From assembly GCA_019635215.1 (NCBI GenBank), contig JAHBZZ010000008.1, forward strand, positions 1 through 64,000: a stretch of DNA of 64,000 nt. The letters are read 5' to 3'. Source of the DNA: Nitrosomonas sp. GTDB taxonomy: Bacteria; Pseudomonadota; Gammaproteobacteria; Burkholderiales; Nitrosomonadaceae. The notes below the pieces were generated by a model that saw only the letters and a program-made list of their open reading frames with translations, ran no database searches and was not told the DNA's origin. Both the position numbers and the translations under genes were made by a program. Shown here piece after piece: positions 55,482 to 64,000 of this stretch. Positions within the stretch are counted from its first letter, which is position 1, and each line of letters opens with the position of its first letter.

Positions 55482-56729
55482 ATGTTTTCGCAGAATCATA
55501 CGGTAGAAAATGTTGATCCGGATTTGTGGCAAGCCATGAAAGGCGAGCTCCAGCGGCAGGAAGAATACATTGAACTCATCGCATCAGAGAACTATGCCAG
55601 TCCTGCGGTCATGCAGGCACAGGGATCGGTACTTACCAATAAATACGCCGAAGGCTATCCCGGTAAACGCTATTATGGCGGCTGTAATTTTGTCGATACC
55701 GTGGAACAACTGGCCATCGATCGCCTGAAATCCCTGTTCAACGCAGAATATGTCAACGTACAACCACACTCCGGTTCACAGGCCAATGCTGCTGTCTATC
55801 TTTCTGTCTTAAAACCGGGAGACACTCTGCTGGGTATGTCTCTCGCGCATGGCGGGCATTTGACGCATGGCGCGACAGTGAGCATGAGCGGCAAAATCTT
55901 CCATTCGGTTTCCTATGGACTGCATCCGGAAACAGAAGAACTGGATTATGATCAGGTCGAGAAACTGGCGCATGAACATAAACCCAAAATGATTGTTGCC
56001 GGCGCATCGGCGTATGCGCGCATCATCGATTGGAAACGTTTTCGTAAAATTGCCGATTCGGTCGATGCTTACCTATTTGTTGATATAGCACATTATGCGG
56101 GCCTGATTGCCGCGGGCTTCTATCCGAATCCGGTCGGCATCGCCGACTTTGTCACCAGCACGACGCATAAGACCCTGCGCGGACCGCGCGGTGGCATTAT
56201 TATGGCCAAACCCGAGCATGAAAAAGCGCTGAACTCAGCCATTTTTCCGCAAACCCAGGGAGGGCCACTGATGCATGTCATTGCCGCAAAAGCCGTTGCT
56301 TTCAAGGAAGCGTCAACCAGCGAATTCAAAAAATATCAGGAACAGGTCATTGAAAATGCTCGAGTCATGGCAAAAGTACTGCAACAGCGCGGATTACGTA
56401 TCGTATCCGGAAAAACCGACTGCCATATGTTTCTCGTCGACCTGCAGGCCATTAACCTGACCGGCAAGGCCGCTGAAGCCGCACTAGAGCATGCCCATAT
56501 CACTGTGAATAAAAACGCCATTCCGAATGATCCGCAAAAACCGTTTGTCACCAGCGGCATTCGCATCGGCTCCCCGGCGATGACGACACGCGGATTTAAA
56601 GAACTTGAATCCGAACGGCTTGCGAACATGATTGCGGATGTACTTGAAGCACCGGAAGATTCAGCCGTCATTTCACGGGTCGCCGATGAAGCGAAAGCAC
56701 TGTGCAAAAAATTTCCGGTATACGGATAA
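55482..56729 (+). CDS. glyA: Serine hydroxymethyltransferase
   Basis: 415 residues, full length. Interconverts serine and glycine with tetrahydrofolate. The PLP Lys is in [14 protein letters not shown], with [12 protein letters not shown] near the start. Head of the glyA-nrdR-ribD set common in proteobacteria; nrdR follows after 60 bp. Confidence 0.96.
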   Translation: MFSQNHTVENVDPDLWQAMKGELQRQEEYIELIASENYASPAVMQAQGSVLTNKYAEGYPGKRYYGGCNFVDTVEQLAIDRLKSLFNAEYVNVQPHSGSQANAAVYLSVLKPGDTLLGMSLAHGGHLTHGATVSMSGKIFHSVSYGLHPETEELDYDQVEKLAHEHKPKMIVAGASAYARIIDWKRFRKIADSVDAYLFVDIAHYAGLIAAGFYPNPVGIADFVTSTTHKTLRGPRGGIIMAKPEHEKALNSAIFPQTQGGPLMHVIAAKAVAFKEASTSEFKKYQEQVIENARVMAKVLQQRGLRIVSGKTDCHMFLVDLQAINLTGKAAEAALEHAHITVNKNAIPNDPQKPFVTSGIRIGSPAMTTRGFKELESERLANMIADVLEAPEDSAVISRVADEAKALCKKFPVYG

Positions 56730-56789
56730 ACCTTACACCGATGCTTTCATCCGGTTGAACAAACTGACACGTACGCGCGGCCATTGCCT

Positions 56790-57296
56790 ATGAAATGTCC
56801 ATTCTGTAATGCGGAAGACACCAATGTCATCGATTCGCGCGTGAGTGAAGAAAGCAACCGGATACGCCGCAGACGGCGCTGTCCGTCGTGTGACAAGCGT
56901 TTCACCACCTATGAAACCGTGGAACTGCGGTTGCCCCAGATCGTCAAGCATGACGGTACACGCGCCGAATTTGACCGCAATAAACTGCTGACCGGGTTTA
57001 AACGTGCGCTGCACAAGCGCCCGGTATCAGCGGATGATGTCGAAGCGGCGATAGATCGTATCGTACAGCAACTGCTCAGTCTCGGAGAACGGGAAATCTC
57101 CTCGCGGAGTATCGGTGAAAGCGTAATGAACGAATTGTATAAGCTCGACAAAGTGGCCTACATCCGATTCGCATCGGTTTATAAAAGCTTCCAGGATGTC
57201 GACGATTTCCGTGACGCGATACGCGAAGTTAATAAAGTCAATGAAGCCGGCGAAATGCAGGCAAACAAAGAAGCGGATATATCCCGAGAATCATAA
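56790..57296 (+). CDS. nrdR: NrdR repressor of ribonucleotide reductase genes
   Basis: 168 residues from the ATG at 56790. Zinc ribbon [18 protein letters not shown] with [12 protein letters not shown], then an ATP-cone ([20 protein letters not shown]). It represses nrd operons according to dATP/ATP. About 10-15 residues longer than many family members at the C-terminus. Confidence 0.95.
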   Translation: MKCPFCNAEDTNVIDSRVSEESNRIRRRRRCPSCDKRFTTYETVELRLPQIVKHDGTRAEFDRNKLLTGFKRALHKRPVSADDVEAAIDRIVQQLLSLGEREISSRSIGESVMNELYKLDKVAYIRFASVYKSFQDVDDFRDAIREVNKVNEAGEMQANKEADISRES

Positions 57297-57335
57297 TCCT
57301 GATCAGTAACCCAAGCGCATTACTTTTTTGAATAA

Positions 57336-58439
57336 ATGCCACCGACTTCAATGTTCACACCGGCTGATCATACTTTCATGTCCCGAGCCTTGCAACTGGC
57401 AGAAAAGGGACTCTACACCACAACACCCAATCCACGCGTCGGCTGCGTCATTACGCAAAATAACGAAATAGTCGGCAGCGGCTGGCACGAAAAAGCCGGA
57501 CAGCCGCACGCGGAAATCAACGCATTGGCCACAGCCGGTGAAGCAGCGCGTGGCGCAACCGCCTATATCACGCTGGAACCCTGCAGTCATCATGGCCGCA
57601 CCCCTCCTTGCACGGATGCGCTGATTCAGGCAGGTATCGTCCGCGCCGTGATCGCCATGAAAGACCCTAATCCACGAGTGCTGGGCAACGGCATTGCAGC
57701 TTTGAAACAGGTTGGTATTTCAGTTCAGATCGGATTAATGCAGGATCAGGCGGAAACGCTAAATACCGGCTTCATCAAACGCATGCAGCAGAAAAAACCG
57801 TGGGTAAGACTGAAAATGGCCATCAGCCTCGACGGCAAAACGGCGTTGAACAATGGCCGGAGCCAATGGATCACCAGTGAAGCCGCACGCCGTGACGGCC
57901 ACCACTGGCGCGCGCGCTCCTGCGCCATCATGACCGGCATCGGCACCATCCGCGCGGATAATCCGCGCCTGACCGTACGCCATATTCCGGTATCCCGTCA
58001 GCCCAGAAAAGTGATTATCGATAATCACTTGGCTATCCCCATTGACGCTGATATCTTAAAAGAAGGCGATACCTGTATTTTTACTACCTCAGCCGGAAAT
58101 ACCGCAAAAATCGCCAGCCTGGAGAAAATGGGCGTACACGTGATTCCTACCGAACGAACCGGTCAGAGGCAGGTTGATTTGGTCAGTGTCATGACTACAC
58201 TGGCGAAACTGGAGTGTAATGAAATATTGGTCGAAGCAGGCGGTGCACTGAGTGGCGCACTGATCCACGCCGGACTGGTCGATGAACTGATCATCTACAT
58301 GGCGCCCAGTCTTCTGGGCGGCAACGCCAGAGACATGTTCCAATGGCCCGAATTCACCAGCCTGGATCAGAAAATCACATCTCAGATAACCGACCTGCGC
58401 ATGATCGGACAAGACATACGCATGATTGCGCGTCTGTGA
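57336..58439 (+). CDS. ribD: Bifunctional riboflavin biosynthesis protein RibD
   Basis: 367 residues. Deaminase domain (about 1-145) with zinc motif PHAEINAL and TLEPCSHHGRTPPC; reductase domain (about 150-365) with SLDGKTALNNGRSQWIT and EAGGALSGALI. It performs the second and third steps of riboflavin synthesis. ribD ends 17 bp before the convergent barrel gene. Confidence 0.95.
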   Translation: MPPTSMFTPADHTFMSRALQLAEKGLYTTTPNPRVGCVITQNNEIVGSGWHEKAGQPHAEINALATAGEAARGATAYITLEPCSHHGRTPPCTDALIQAGIVRAVIAMKDPNPRVLGNGIAALKQVGISVQIGLMQDQAETLNTGFIKRMQQKKPWVRLKMAISLDGKTALNNGRSQWITSEAARRDGHHWRARSCAIMTGIGTIRADNPRLTVRHIPVSRQPRKVIIDNHLAIPIDADILKEGDTCIFTTSAGNTAKIASLEKMGVHVIPTERTGQRQVDLVSVMTTLAKLECNEILVEAGGALSGALIHAGLVDELIIYMAPSLLGGNARDMFQWPEFTSLDQKITSQITDLRMIGQDIRMIARL

Positions 58440-58456
58440 CCGGTAGATCGGCCTAC

Positions 58457-60472
58457 TTACTGCCAGGTATAATACGCAGACAACCCGATAAAATTGACAA
58501 TTTGGTTGGTATCCTGTGTCAACTGCGAACCGTCGAGATAAGTCCAATTGCTCCACGTCCACTCATTGGTTTTGAATCGATTAAGGATGTAATCTAGTTG
58601 CAAACTCAGGTCTCTCCGTACGGTATATCTTGCGAATAATTTCATATTACTCAATTGATGGGAAATGTTGGGCACTGAATAAGTTTCCGGTTCGCTCGTG
58701 CTTTGCTTGAATTTATCCTGAATAAAAGAGTGCGCTAAACTCGCGCCTACTTCCAGCTTTTCAGTGGGCTGGCTGTTGATATCAATGCCGAACGAAGTAC
58801 CAATATTTTCAAGATTGGCTGACCAGATTTCGCGCGCGCTACCATTGGGCTGCCAATTTCGGGAAGCATGATCAATATGGGTTTCATTCCGTGAGAACCA
58901 TGCGACAGCCTGCAAGTGCTCAGAAAAAGTATACGCGGCATCCAGTGAATAATTGCGTGCGGATCCTTTCTGTAATCCCAGATTTGAACCGGTACGGTGG
59001 CCGTAATTATCGAATGATTCATCCATCATGATTTGCAGGGACAGCGGCTCTATCGGCTCCCAGTTGATCGACAAGCGGACTTTATTGCGGTTACGGTCGG
59101 CCAGGTTGAAAGGTGCGATCAGATTGACGAAGGGTTCTCCGCTGGTTGTCATACTGGGTAGAAAATGAGAACCCCACCGGTTGCTATGGATATAGGAAAT
59201 TGTTCCTGTAATGGTTTCAGCCAGGGAACGCCTTAATTCTGCACGATAGGAAATTTCATCCGTATTCCTTCGATTGGTCACATAAGTGGCTGATCCGTTC
59301 CGGTCCCAGTGTTCATAGTCGATTCCGCCAATCAGGTGAAACTGTTTCGGTAAAGCGTAATTCGCTTCAAATTTACCGGTTAAGGTTCTGAACGACCGGG
59401 GATTGACGCCACGATTCGCATTTAAGTCAAGCTGCTCCGGCAAGACATGATAAAAGGATAAAGCGGTTCTATCGTCACGGTCTTCAAATCTGAAATTTGT
59501 GAGTAACGTGAGCTTAGGCAATGATCGACTGGTGATCCCGGCCTGTAATAGGGTCGTGTCGATACGGCCGTCAAGGTGATTGCCAATTCCGGGCGCCAAT
59601 GACTGGGTAGAAAAGAAAGTATCCGTCTGTGTGGCTCTGGTATAGGCTGCTCTGAATGTACTGCGTATCGTTGGGCTGAAACTGTAACCGCCTGTCAAGA
59701 AAATCTGATGGGATTGGTTATCCGGTGGCAGAGCGAGCGGCACTGTATGGCCACCCGTGGGATACAGCGCATCGTATTTATTGAGAAACATCGTGCCATA
59801 ATACCCGCCGGATAATTGTAATTGCTTGCTGTTATAATCAACGGTGGCGCCAAATATACGGGTGGTATAGTTAATGGGTTCCGGAATCAAGCGGCTGGCC
59901 CGCCCGAATAGTCTCTCTCCGTCTTTATCTTCAGTGCGGAAATGCAGTTGCACCGCAAAATTGCCTGGAAACAATTTATTCAATCCGAATGCAAGCGTCT
60001 GACGCTCGGTCTTGAGGTGAACCGGGTCTCCGGCTGTGGATGAAGACGGAATAACAGGAAGATTGCTTCCGATTCCCGTTACGGCCGTGTTGACCGTAAA
60101 TGGCTCATAGCGCGGTGTCTGGCTGAAGTCGATAAAGTAACCCCAGTTACCCTGCTTGCTATGTTCAAACCGGACATCACGATTTTCGAACCCGAGGTTA
60201 CGCCCCATGAGCTTAAACCAGGTACCCGTGTCATCATTGCGCTTGATGATGTTGATATTGCCGATGCCATAAGCACCCTCATCGCGTACCCCACTGTATT
60301 GGCCAAAGCGGGCGTTATCATTAAACAGGTAGCCCGCACCGAAATGGATTACGCTGTGTGGTTTGGACAACTGTTTGATCGTTTCATCTTCTGTCGCCAC
60401 AGCTGGATTCGAAATCAAGAGTAATGAAATCAGCGGTATGGATTGAAAGTTTTTTCTTATGAATTCATGCAT
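58457..60472 (-). CDS. MtrB/PioB-family outer-membrane barrel of a decaheme electron conduit
   Basis: 671 residues. Signal peptide (SIPLISLLLISNPAVAT), then a long barrel of alternating strands, ending AYYTWQ. MtrB-type proteins hold a decaheme cytochrome through the outer membrane. The protein has no Cys at all, so it lacks the N-terminal CxxC of Shewanella MtrB, as do PioB-type members. It follows the decaheme gene by 15 bp. The partner outer cytochrome (MtrC) is not seen. Confidence 0.82.
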   Translation of the reverse strand: MHEFIRKNFQSIPLISLLLISNPAVATEDETIKQLSKPHSVIHFGAGYLFNDNARFGQYSGVRDEGAYGIGNINIIKRNDDTGTWFKLMGRNLGFENRDVRFEHSKQGNWGYFIDFSQTPRYEPFTVNTAVTGIGSNLPVIPSSSTAGDPVHLKTERQTLAFGLNKLFPGNFAVQLHFRTEDKDGERLFGRASRLIPEPINYTTRIFGATVDYNSKQLQLSGGYYGTMFLNKYDALYPTGGHTVPLALPPDNQSHQIFLTGGYSFSPTIRSTFRAAYTRATQTDTFFSTQSLAPGIGNHLDGRIDTTLLQAGITSRSLPKLTLLTNFRFEDRDDRTALSFYHVLPEQLDLNANRGVNPRSFRTLTGKFEANYALPKQFHLIGGIDYEHWDRNGSATYVTNRRNTDEISYRAELRRSLAETITGTISYIHSNRWGSHFLPSMTTSGEPFVNLIAPFNLADRNRNKVRLSINWEPIEPLSLQIMMDESFDNYGHRTGSNLGLQKGSARNYSLDAAYTFSEHLQAVAWFSRNETHIDHASRNWQPNGSAREIWSANLENIGTSFGIDINSQPTEKLEVGASLAHSFIQDKFKQSTSEPETYSVPNISHQLSNMKLFARYTVRRDLSLQLDYILNRFKTNEWTWSNWTYLDGSQLTQDTNQIVNFIGLSAYYTWQ

Positions 60473-60487
60473 TTTTCATCCCTCCAA

Positions 60488-61711
60488 TCATCGCTGAAAA
60501 CGTATTTCATTATGAATATTCTCAGGATTATTGCTGCCATGGATCTGTGTATGGCAATTCAGACAGCCTCTTGCCAAGGTATTTCTACTATAGGTTCCCT
60601 CGAGCATGCCAGGAATACCTTGATGCGTATTCGGTTCATGGCATTCCTGGCACAGAAAGGGATAACGTACCTTGAGCAGGTTGGGTGCGGTTGTACCGTG
60701 GGGATTGTGGCAAATGGCGCAGTTTTCCTGCACCGGTGGATGATTACGGACAAATGGTCCGCGCTTTTCCATATGGCATGTATAGCAGGTATCGTTAATA
60801 CTGTCCCTGACCGTCATGCTGGGCCCGGCTGATCCATGGGGGTTATGGCAATCCGAACAGACCACCTTCCCTTCCCGGATGGGGTGGCGGGAGGGGCGGT
60901 TGATTTGTGCGCGCTGTTCTTTGTGACACAGAAAACATACTTCCGTCTGCGTGATCCGGTTGCGGACTTTGTCATGATCGGTATGGATTTGATGACAAGT
61001 AGTACACGTGATATCGCGGTTCGCATGCGTACTCCCCGCCCAGTGTATTCTTTGCCCGCCTTGATGACAGGCTTGACAGACCTGATTCCTGTCTTCGGTG
61101 GCATTGGTCGAATACTTTCCAAACGTGCGGTTCGGTGCTTTTTCAGGTCTGTCGATATGAGAATTACTCTCACCATGGCAGCTGGTACAAGTCGGTGTAC
61201 GGTGATCAGCGATCGTTCCATGTTTTGTTTTACCGATAGCAAATACAGGATAATCGCTGCTCTCATCATGGCAGCTTGTGCATGTTTTATCGCCTTTAAG
61301 AACGATATCCTGATACACCTCATCGTCGTCAACATCGCCTTCAAATGCCTGTGCATTCGATGCGACCACGAATATAAAAAACAGAATCGATACCCAGGCC
61401 AGTAAATTTTGCGGATGGCTTGAGGCCCGTTTGTTGAGTAAATGGATTGTGTTGCCTGATGGTATAGCGGTTTCGCCAGAAAAAAGCTGGATAAACCATT
61501 TGTTCAGACCTGTCCGGGGTATGGGCAGTATTTGAAAGAATTGTTTATTTCCTGATGTTACAGCATGCTGAATTCCATTCGCTGAAATAGTTTGAATTGT
61601 TCTGAAAATACGTTTACATCTAAATGTGAACCTGATGAATTGAATAACTTGCTTCACAGCGCCAAAAGCTCCTGCCATCTTGTTGTAAGTATATAAATAG
61701 CTGGCTAACAA
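60488..61711 (-). CDS. MtrA/DmsE-family decaheme c-type cytochrome with a long N-terminal extension
   Basis: 407 residues with ten CxxCH heme motifs: CTSCH twice, CQACH, CTTCH, CFLCH, CSDCH, CYTCH, CAICH, CQECH and CLNCH. A signal segment (LLAWVSILFFIFVVASNAQA) lies only at about residues 103-122; ahead of it are ~100 basic and mixed residues with no nearer ATG, GTG or TTG. The extension may be spurious or real. The mature part fits MtrA/PioA. With the barrel at 58457-60472 it could pass electrons across the outer membrane. Confidence 0.87.
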   Translation of the reverse strand: MLASYLYTYNKMAGAFGAVKQVIQFIRFTFRCKRIFRTIQTISANGIQHAVTSGNKQFFQILPIPRTGLNKWFIQLFSGETAIPSGNTIHLLNKRASSHPQNLLAWVSILFFIFVVASNAQAFEGDVDDDEVYQDIVLKGDKTCTSCHDESSDYPVFAIGKTKHGTIADHRTPTCTSCHGESNSHIDRPEKAPNRTFGKYSTNATEDRNQVCQACHQGGQRIHWAGSTHANRDITCTTCHQIHTDHDKVRNRITQTEVCFLCHKEQRAQINRPSRHPIREGKVVCSDCHNPHGSAGPSMTVRDSINDTCYTCHMEKRGPFVRNHPPVQENCAICHNPHGTTAPNLLKVRYPFLCQECHEPNTHQGIPGMLEGTYSRNTLARGCLNCHTQIHGSNNPENIHNEIRFQR

Positions 61712-62122
61712 GCGGCAATCGCATTCTGGCTGGCTCTATTCTTTATAAAAAATATATTTCCTTCGCAATTCTTATAATCTGGATAAATTTAATGTTTCAT
61801 CCGAGGGAACAAAGGTTAATCGAAAAATCAGCGAATTGAAGAAGATGATTAGTTTTTCGTAGCTTTTGCTACAAAAAATTTTATTCCTTAAAATTCGTAA
61901 ATCAAAGGATTAAGCTATGCATTTATTACGAATACGAATCATTATTAATATTATTTACTTTTTATGGTAAATGCAAACTTTTTATGATTCTATGTGGAAT
62001 GTCAACGGGCCTCAGGGAAAGTATCGGGAAATCAGAGGCATGCAAGTTTTCAACAAAGCACATTATAATTATTATAATGAGAATAGTAATCATTTACAAA
62101 TATAATAATACGATATATACTG
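61712..62122. other. AT-rich intergenic region upstream of the decaheme gene
   Basis: About 410 bp, strongly AT-rich, with no gene. It should contain the decaheme-barrel promoter and it includes a Fur-like box at 62079-62097. Confidence 0.5.
62079..62097. promoter_or_regulatory. Fur-like box
   Basis: GAGAATAGTAATCATTTAC matches 14 of 19 positions of the E. coli Fur consensus. It is about 370 bp before the decaheme gene start, with no plus-strand gene following, so the controlled gene is unclear. The surroundings are AT-rich, so a chance match is possible. Confidence 0.35.
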
Positions 62123-62251
62123 TTATCGCATTCGTCGATCATTGAGCCCGTATTTGACGAGTGTTACCGCGCCAATCAGCGTGTAGGCTATATACGTAGT
62201 CGGATGATTGGGATAGTTTAGTTTTAAATCATTTAACGCACTACCCGGCAC
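62123..62251 (-). CDS. Possible 42-residue membrane peptide (doubtful)
   Basis: From a GTG at 62251 the frame reads VPGSALNDLKLNYPNHPTTY, then IAYTLIGAVTLVKYGLNDRR and MR. One possible helix and a basic end give it a protein-like look. A ribosome site GAAGGA lies 13 bp upstream, too far to be convincing. It may be a relic of a longer gene. Confidence 0.3.
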   Translation of the reverse strand: MPGSALNDLKLNYPNHPTTYIAYTLIGAVTLVKYGLNDRRMR

Positions 62252-62332
62252 ATCGCTACTTTCATCCTTCTCTCCGTATGGTTATTCTTGATGTGCCGGT
62301 TTTTTTATGACTTCTTGTTCGCTGAGATAGCT

Positions 62333-62740
62333 TTAGGTGAGATATGAAAGTGGTAGTCTGATTATTATTAAGCCTACCGCTAAGCAACAAAAAATATCCT
62401 TTTGTTTTGTAGCTAATGCGTGGTGATAAGCAGCTCTATCTGAATATTCCGTTACTGTTTTTTCGAAACTCTGAATTTTATTCAAAACATAATTTTTGAT
62501 ATTTTGCTCGTTTTTTTCGAAGAAACTAAAATGCAGTTTATGATTTAGGACTTCTAAAACTTTTATCTGCTCATGTATTTTGTCTTGCATTTCTTTGGCT
62601 AAATTTTCATATTGACGGGCCAATATCTCATGGCTAAGTCCATTCTCATTATGGCGCAAGAATATTGAAGAATTCATGACAAGGTATGAGATCAAGAGAG
62701 CAGAAATAGATGAAATTGCAATAAAATCCCCTGTTTTCAT
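62333..62740 (-). CDS. Hypothetical two-helix membrane protein
   Basis: 135 residues. N-terminal helix (FIAISSISALLISYLVM), a long charged coiled-coil-like middle (about 35-110), and a C-terminal helix (IFCCLAVGLIIIRLPLSYL). AGGAAC stands before the start. No family recognised. Confidence 0.6.
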   Translation of the reverse strand: MKTGDFIAISSISALLISYLVMNSSIFLRHNENGLSHEILARQYENLAKEMQDKIHEQIKVLEVLNHKLHFSFFEKNEQNIKNYVLNKIQSFEKTVTEYSDRAAYHHALATKQKDIFCCLAVGLIIIRLPLSYLT

Positions 62741-63102
62741 GACATGTTGTTCCTGACAGATTAATCAGCATTTATCTTAGTTAGTCATTCCTGAAAAATA
62801 TATGAGGGAAACCATTGTATTTTTCTGAGGAAAACCATTATTGGCCAGATCAACTCAATATCGCATGAAGTGATAACGGATGGACAAGGTTAAAGCTGTT
62901 CATGATATATGACCGTACCGAACACCATGCTGATGGTGCAAATTCTAAGCGATATCATATATAAAACGCTGGTTTGTGGAAAAAACATAGCTCGGTGGTG
63001 ACGACAGGCGGACGATTAGATGTTGGGGGTGGTTCATGAATTCACCCCCAATGTGTTGTGTTATCAGGCCAGTATCATTTATGCGATATGATCCGCTGTG
63101 TA
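62741..63102. other. Intergenic region with 23-bp-period repeats
   Basis: No gene. It contains a degenerate pair of the repeats also found at 16149-16240. Confidence 0.5.
62801..62844. repeat. Two degenerate 23-bp repeats, related to those at 16149-16240
   Basis: On the minus strand the pattern AATGGTTTCCCTCA and its neighbour AATGGTTTTCCTCA lie exactly 23 bp apart, as in units at 16195-16240. Same family of sequence, opposite orientation. Confidence 0.5.
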
Positions 63103-63984
63103 TCAGAAGCCGGAACCTGCTGCGTTCGGAATGGGTACAAAGTTGCCATTGACGTTCGTCCACGATTCGCCAGTGTATATATCGGTGATAAACGCCGCGT
63201 TGGTGGCAAAGCAATCAGCAACACGTTGATTAACGCTCGACGTGACGGTTGTAACGGTGACCGGCGGGTTAATCGTTATACCCGGGAGGCCGGACAGCGA
63301 TGAGTATTGATCAGTCATGTCGAAACAGATGTTGCTGTTTACGACTAGATTGGTTAATTCCTCCTGAGCGTTAATAATACAACTCGAGCTGTTTTGTGCA
63401 AAAACGCTCAATGGATCCGGGACACCTGGGGGAAGACTGAGTGTAATGCCAGTGGTCTGGAATGAATTGACATTGTTGGTGCTCAGAATGGAAATGCCGG
63501 TAGCTTGCAAGGAGGCGGGCGGTTCGCAGAAATTGGTGTTTTCGGGATCGGGAATCTTGATGCATCCGTTTGTCGTGATATTGACCACATCACCGCTCTG
63601 GGTGACGACCATGCCCTGAGGAATTGTTGACGTGTCGTTGCATGCCGGAACGCTGCCGTTGCCGCCGGTTCCTTCTATCTGGGTAAGCAGATTGGGCAAT
63701 GCATCGATAAATGTGGGATTATCCGTTCCCCATGGGCCACCCAGCACGAAGACCTCATCATTCTTTACACCTGCATAAATACCTGTGGCGGGATAGTACC
63801 GGAATGCCCAGGGATCGATCATCTGGGTGATCTGATGATCTGGAAACAGCTCTGGAAAAGTATTTTCCGCCCAGTTGAATAGCGTTTCAATTTGACTGGT
63901 TGTCGCTGAGATTGCAGGATTGGAACTGAGCAACAGGCCCAGAAAACCTGCTGTTGAAATAAAGGATTTCATACATTTATTCAT
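63103..63984 (-). CDS. Secreted protein of unknown function
   Basis: 293 residues. Ribosome site GGGAGGT and signal peptide (TAGFLGLLLSSNPAISA). Residues about 30-85 form a short domain (IETLFNWAENTFPELFPDHQ, then FRYYPATGIYAGVKNDEVFV) that recurs in secreted betaproteobacterial proteins. The rest is Thr/Ser/Asn-rich with six Cys. The C-terminus has no PEP-CTERM sorting signal. Function unknown. Confidence 0.75.
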   Translation of the reverse strand: MNKCMKSFISTAGFLGLLLSSNPAISATTSQIETLFNWAENTFPELFPDHQITQMIDPWAFRYYPATGIYAGVKNDEVFVLGGPWGTDNPTFIDALPNLLTQIEGTGGNGSVPACNDTSTIPQGMVVTQSGDVVNITTNGCIKIPDPENTNFCEPPASLQATGISILSTNNVNSFQTTGITLSLPPGVPDPLSVFAQNSSSCIINAQEELTNLVVNSNICFDMTDQYSSLSGLPGITINPPVTVTTVTSSVNQRVADCFATNAAFITDIYTGESWTNVNGNFVPIPNAAGSGF

Positions 63985-64000
63985 AATACCTCCCTTGAAT

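Noticed and set aside
63103-63984. PEP-CTERM substrate for the exosortase-type locus
   Set aside because: The protein is secreted but ends in NAAGSGF, without a Pro-Glu-Pro motif, helix and basic tail.

Overview
This window looks like a chromosomal segment of an ammonia-oxidising betaproteobacterium, most like Nitrosomonas. The reasons are a complete urease locus with a urea channel, several FecI/FecR iron-signalling sets, a PEP-CTERM/XrtA-type exopolysaccharide locus, the glyA-nrdR-ribD gene order, and a decaheme MtrA/MtrB-like pair. This assignment is inference from gene content; there is no rRNA gene in the window. I saw no tRNA or rRNA gene, CRISPR array, prophage or intact transposase.

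Layout. (1) 1-8.9 kb: three FecI/FecR sets on the minus strand. Two keep a TonB-dependent receptor locus next to them, and both receptors are broken: one by a single frameshift, one by several frameshifts and a large deletion. Each is followed by the tail of the same PepSY membrane protein. The three fecI genes share an upstream palindrome at fixed distance from a GATAAT box. (2) 9-12 kb: a small membrane protein between two copies of a 37-bp hairpin repeat, a Crp/Fnr relic, and two duplicated NarL-type response regulators, one without its phospho-acceptor Asp. (3) 12-27.5 kb: a urea-use island. On the minus strand are uspA, ureE and a metal ABC transporter. On the plus strand are an outer-membrane porin, ureDABC, ureFG, a urea channel, a secreted beta carbonic anhydrase, and one reading frame joining a HupE/UreJ nickel permease to a TonB-dependent receptor.

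(4) 27.5-33.6 kb: an IS5-type relic, a DUF898 protein with an M48 protease, hemP behind a Fur box, and exbB-exbD-tonB, which could energise the receptors. (5) 33.6-49.1 kb, minus strand: a GGDEF/EAL sensor with a porin and a small periplasmic binding protein, then an XrtA/PEP-CTERM-associated locus (acyltransferase, amidotransferase, PLP decarboxylase, acyl-CoA ligase, PrsR, PrsK, sugar transferase). No exosortase and no PEP-CTERM substrate is visible here. (6) 49.7-58.4 kb: mostly housekeeping genes (cupin, aspartic protease, icd, csp, clpS-clpA, glyA-nrdR-ribD). (7) 58.4-64 kb: a Cys-free MtrB/PioB-like barrel with a decaheme cytochrome, then small or hypothetical genes and repeat debris.

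Common themes are envelope metal and substrate uptake (iron, nickel, urea), extracellular polysaccharide under two-component control, and possible electron transfer across the outer membrane. The accessory parts show decay: frameshifts, gene relics, IS relics and degenerate repeats.
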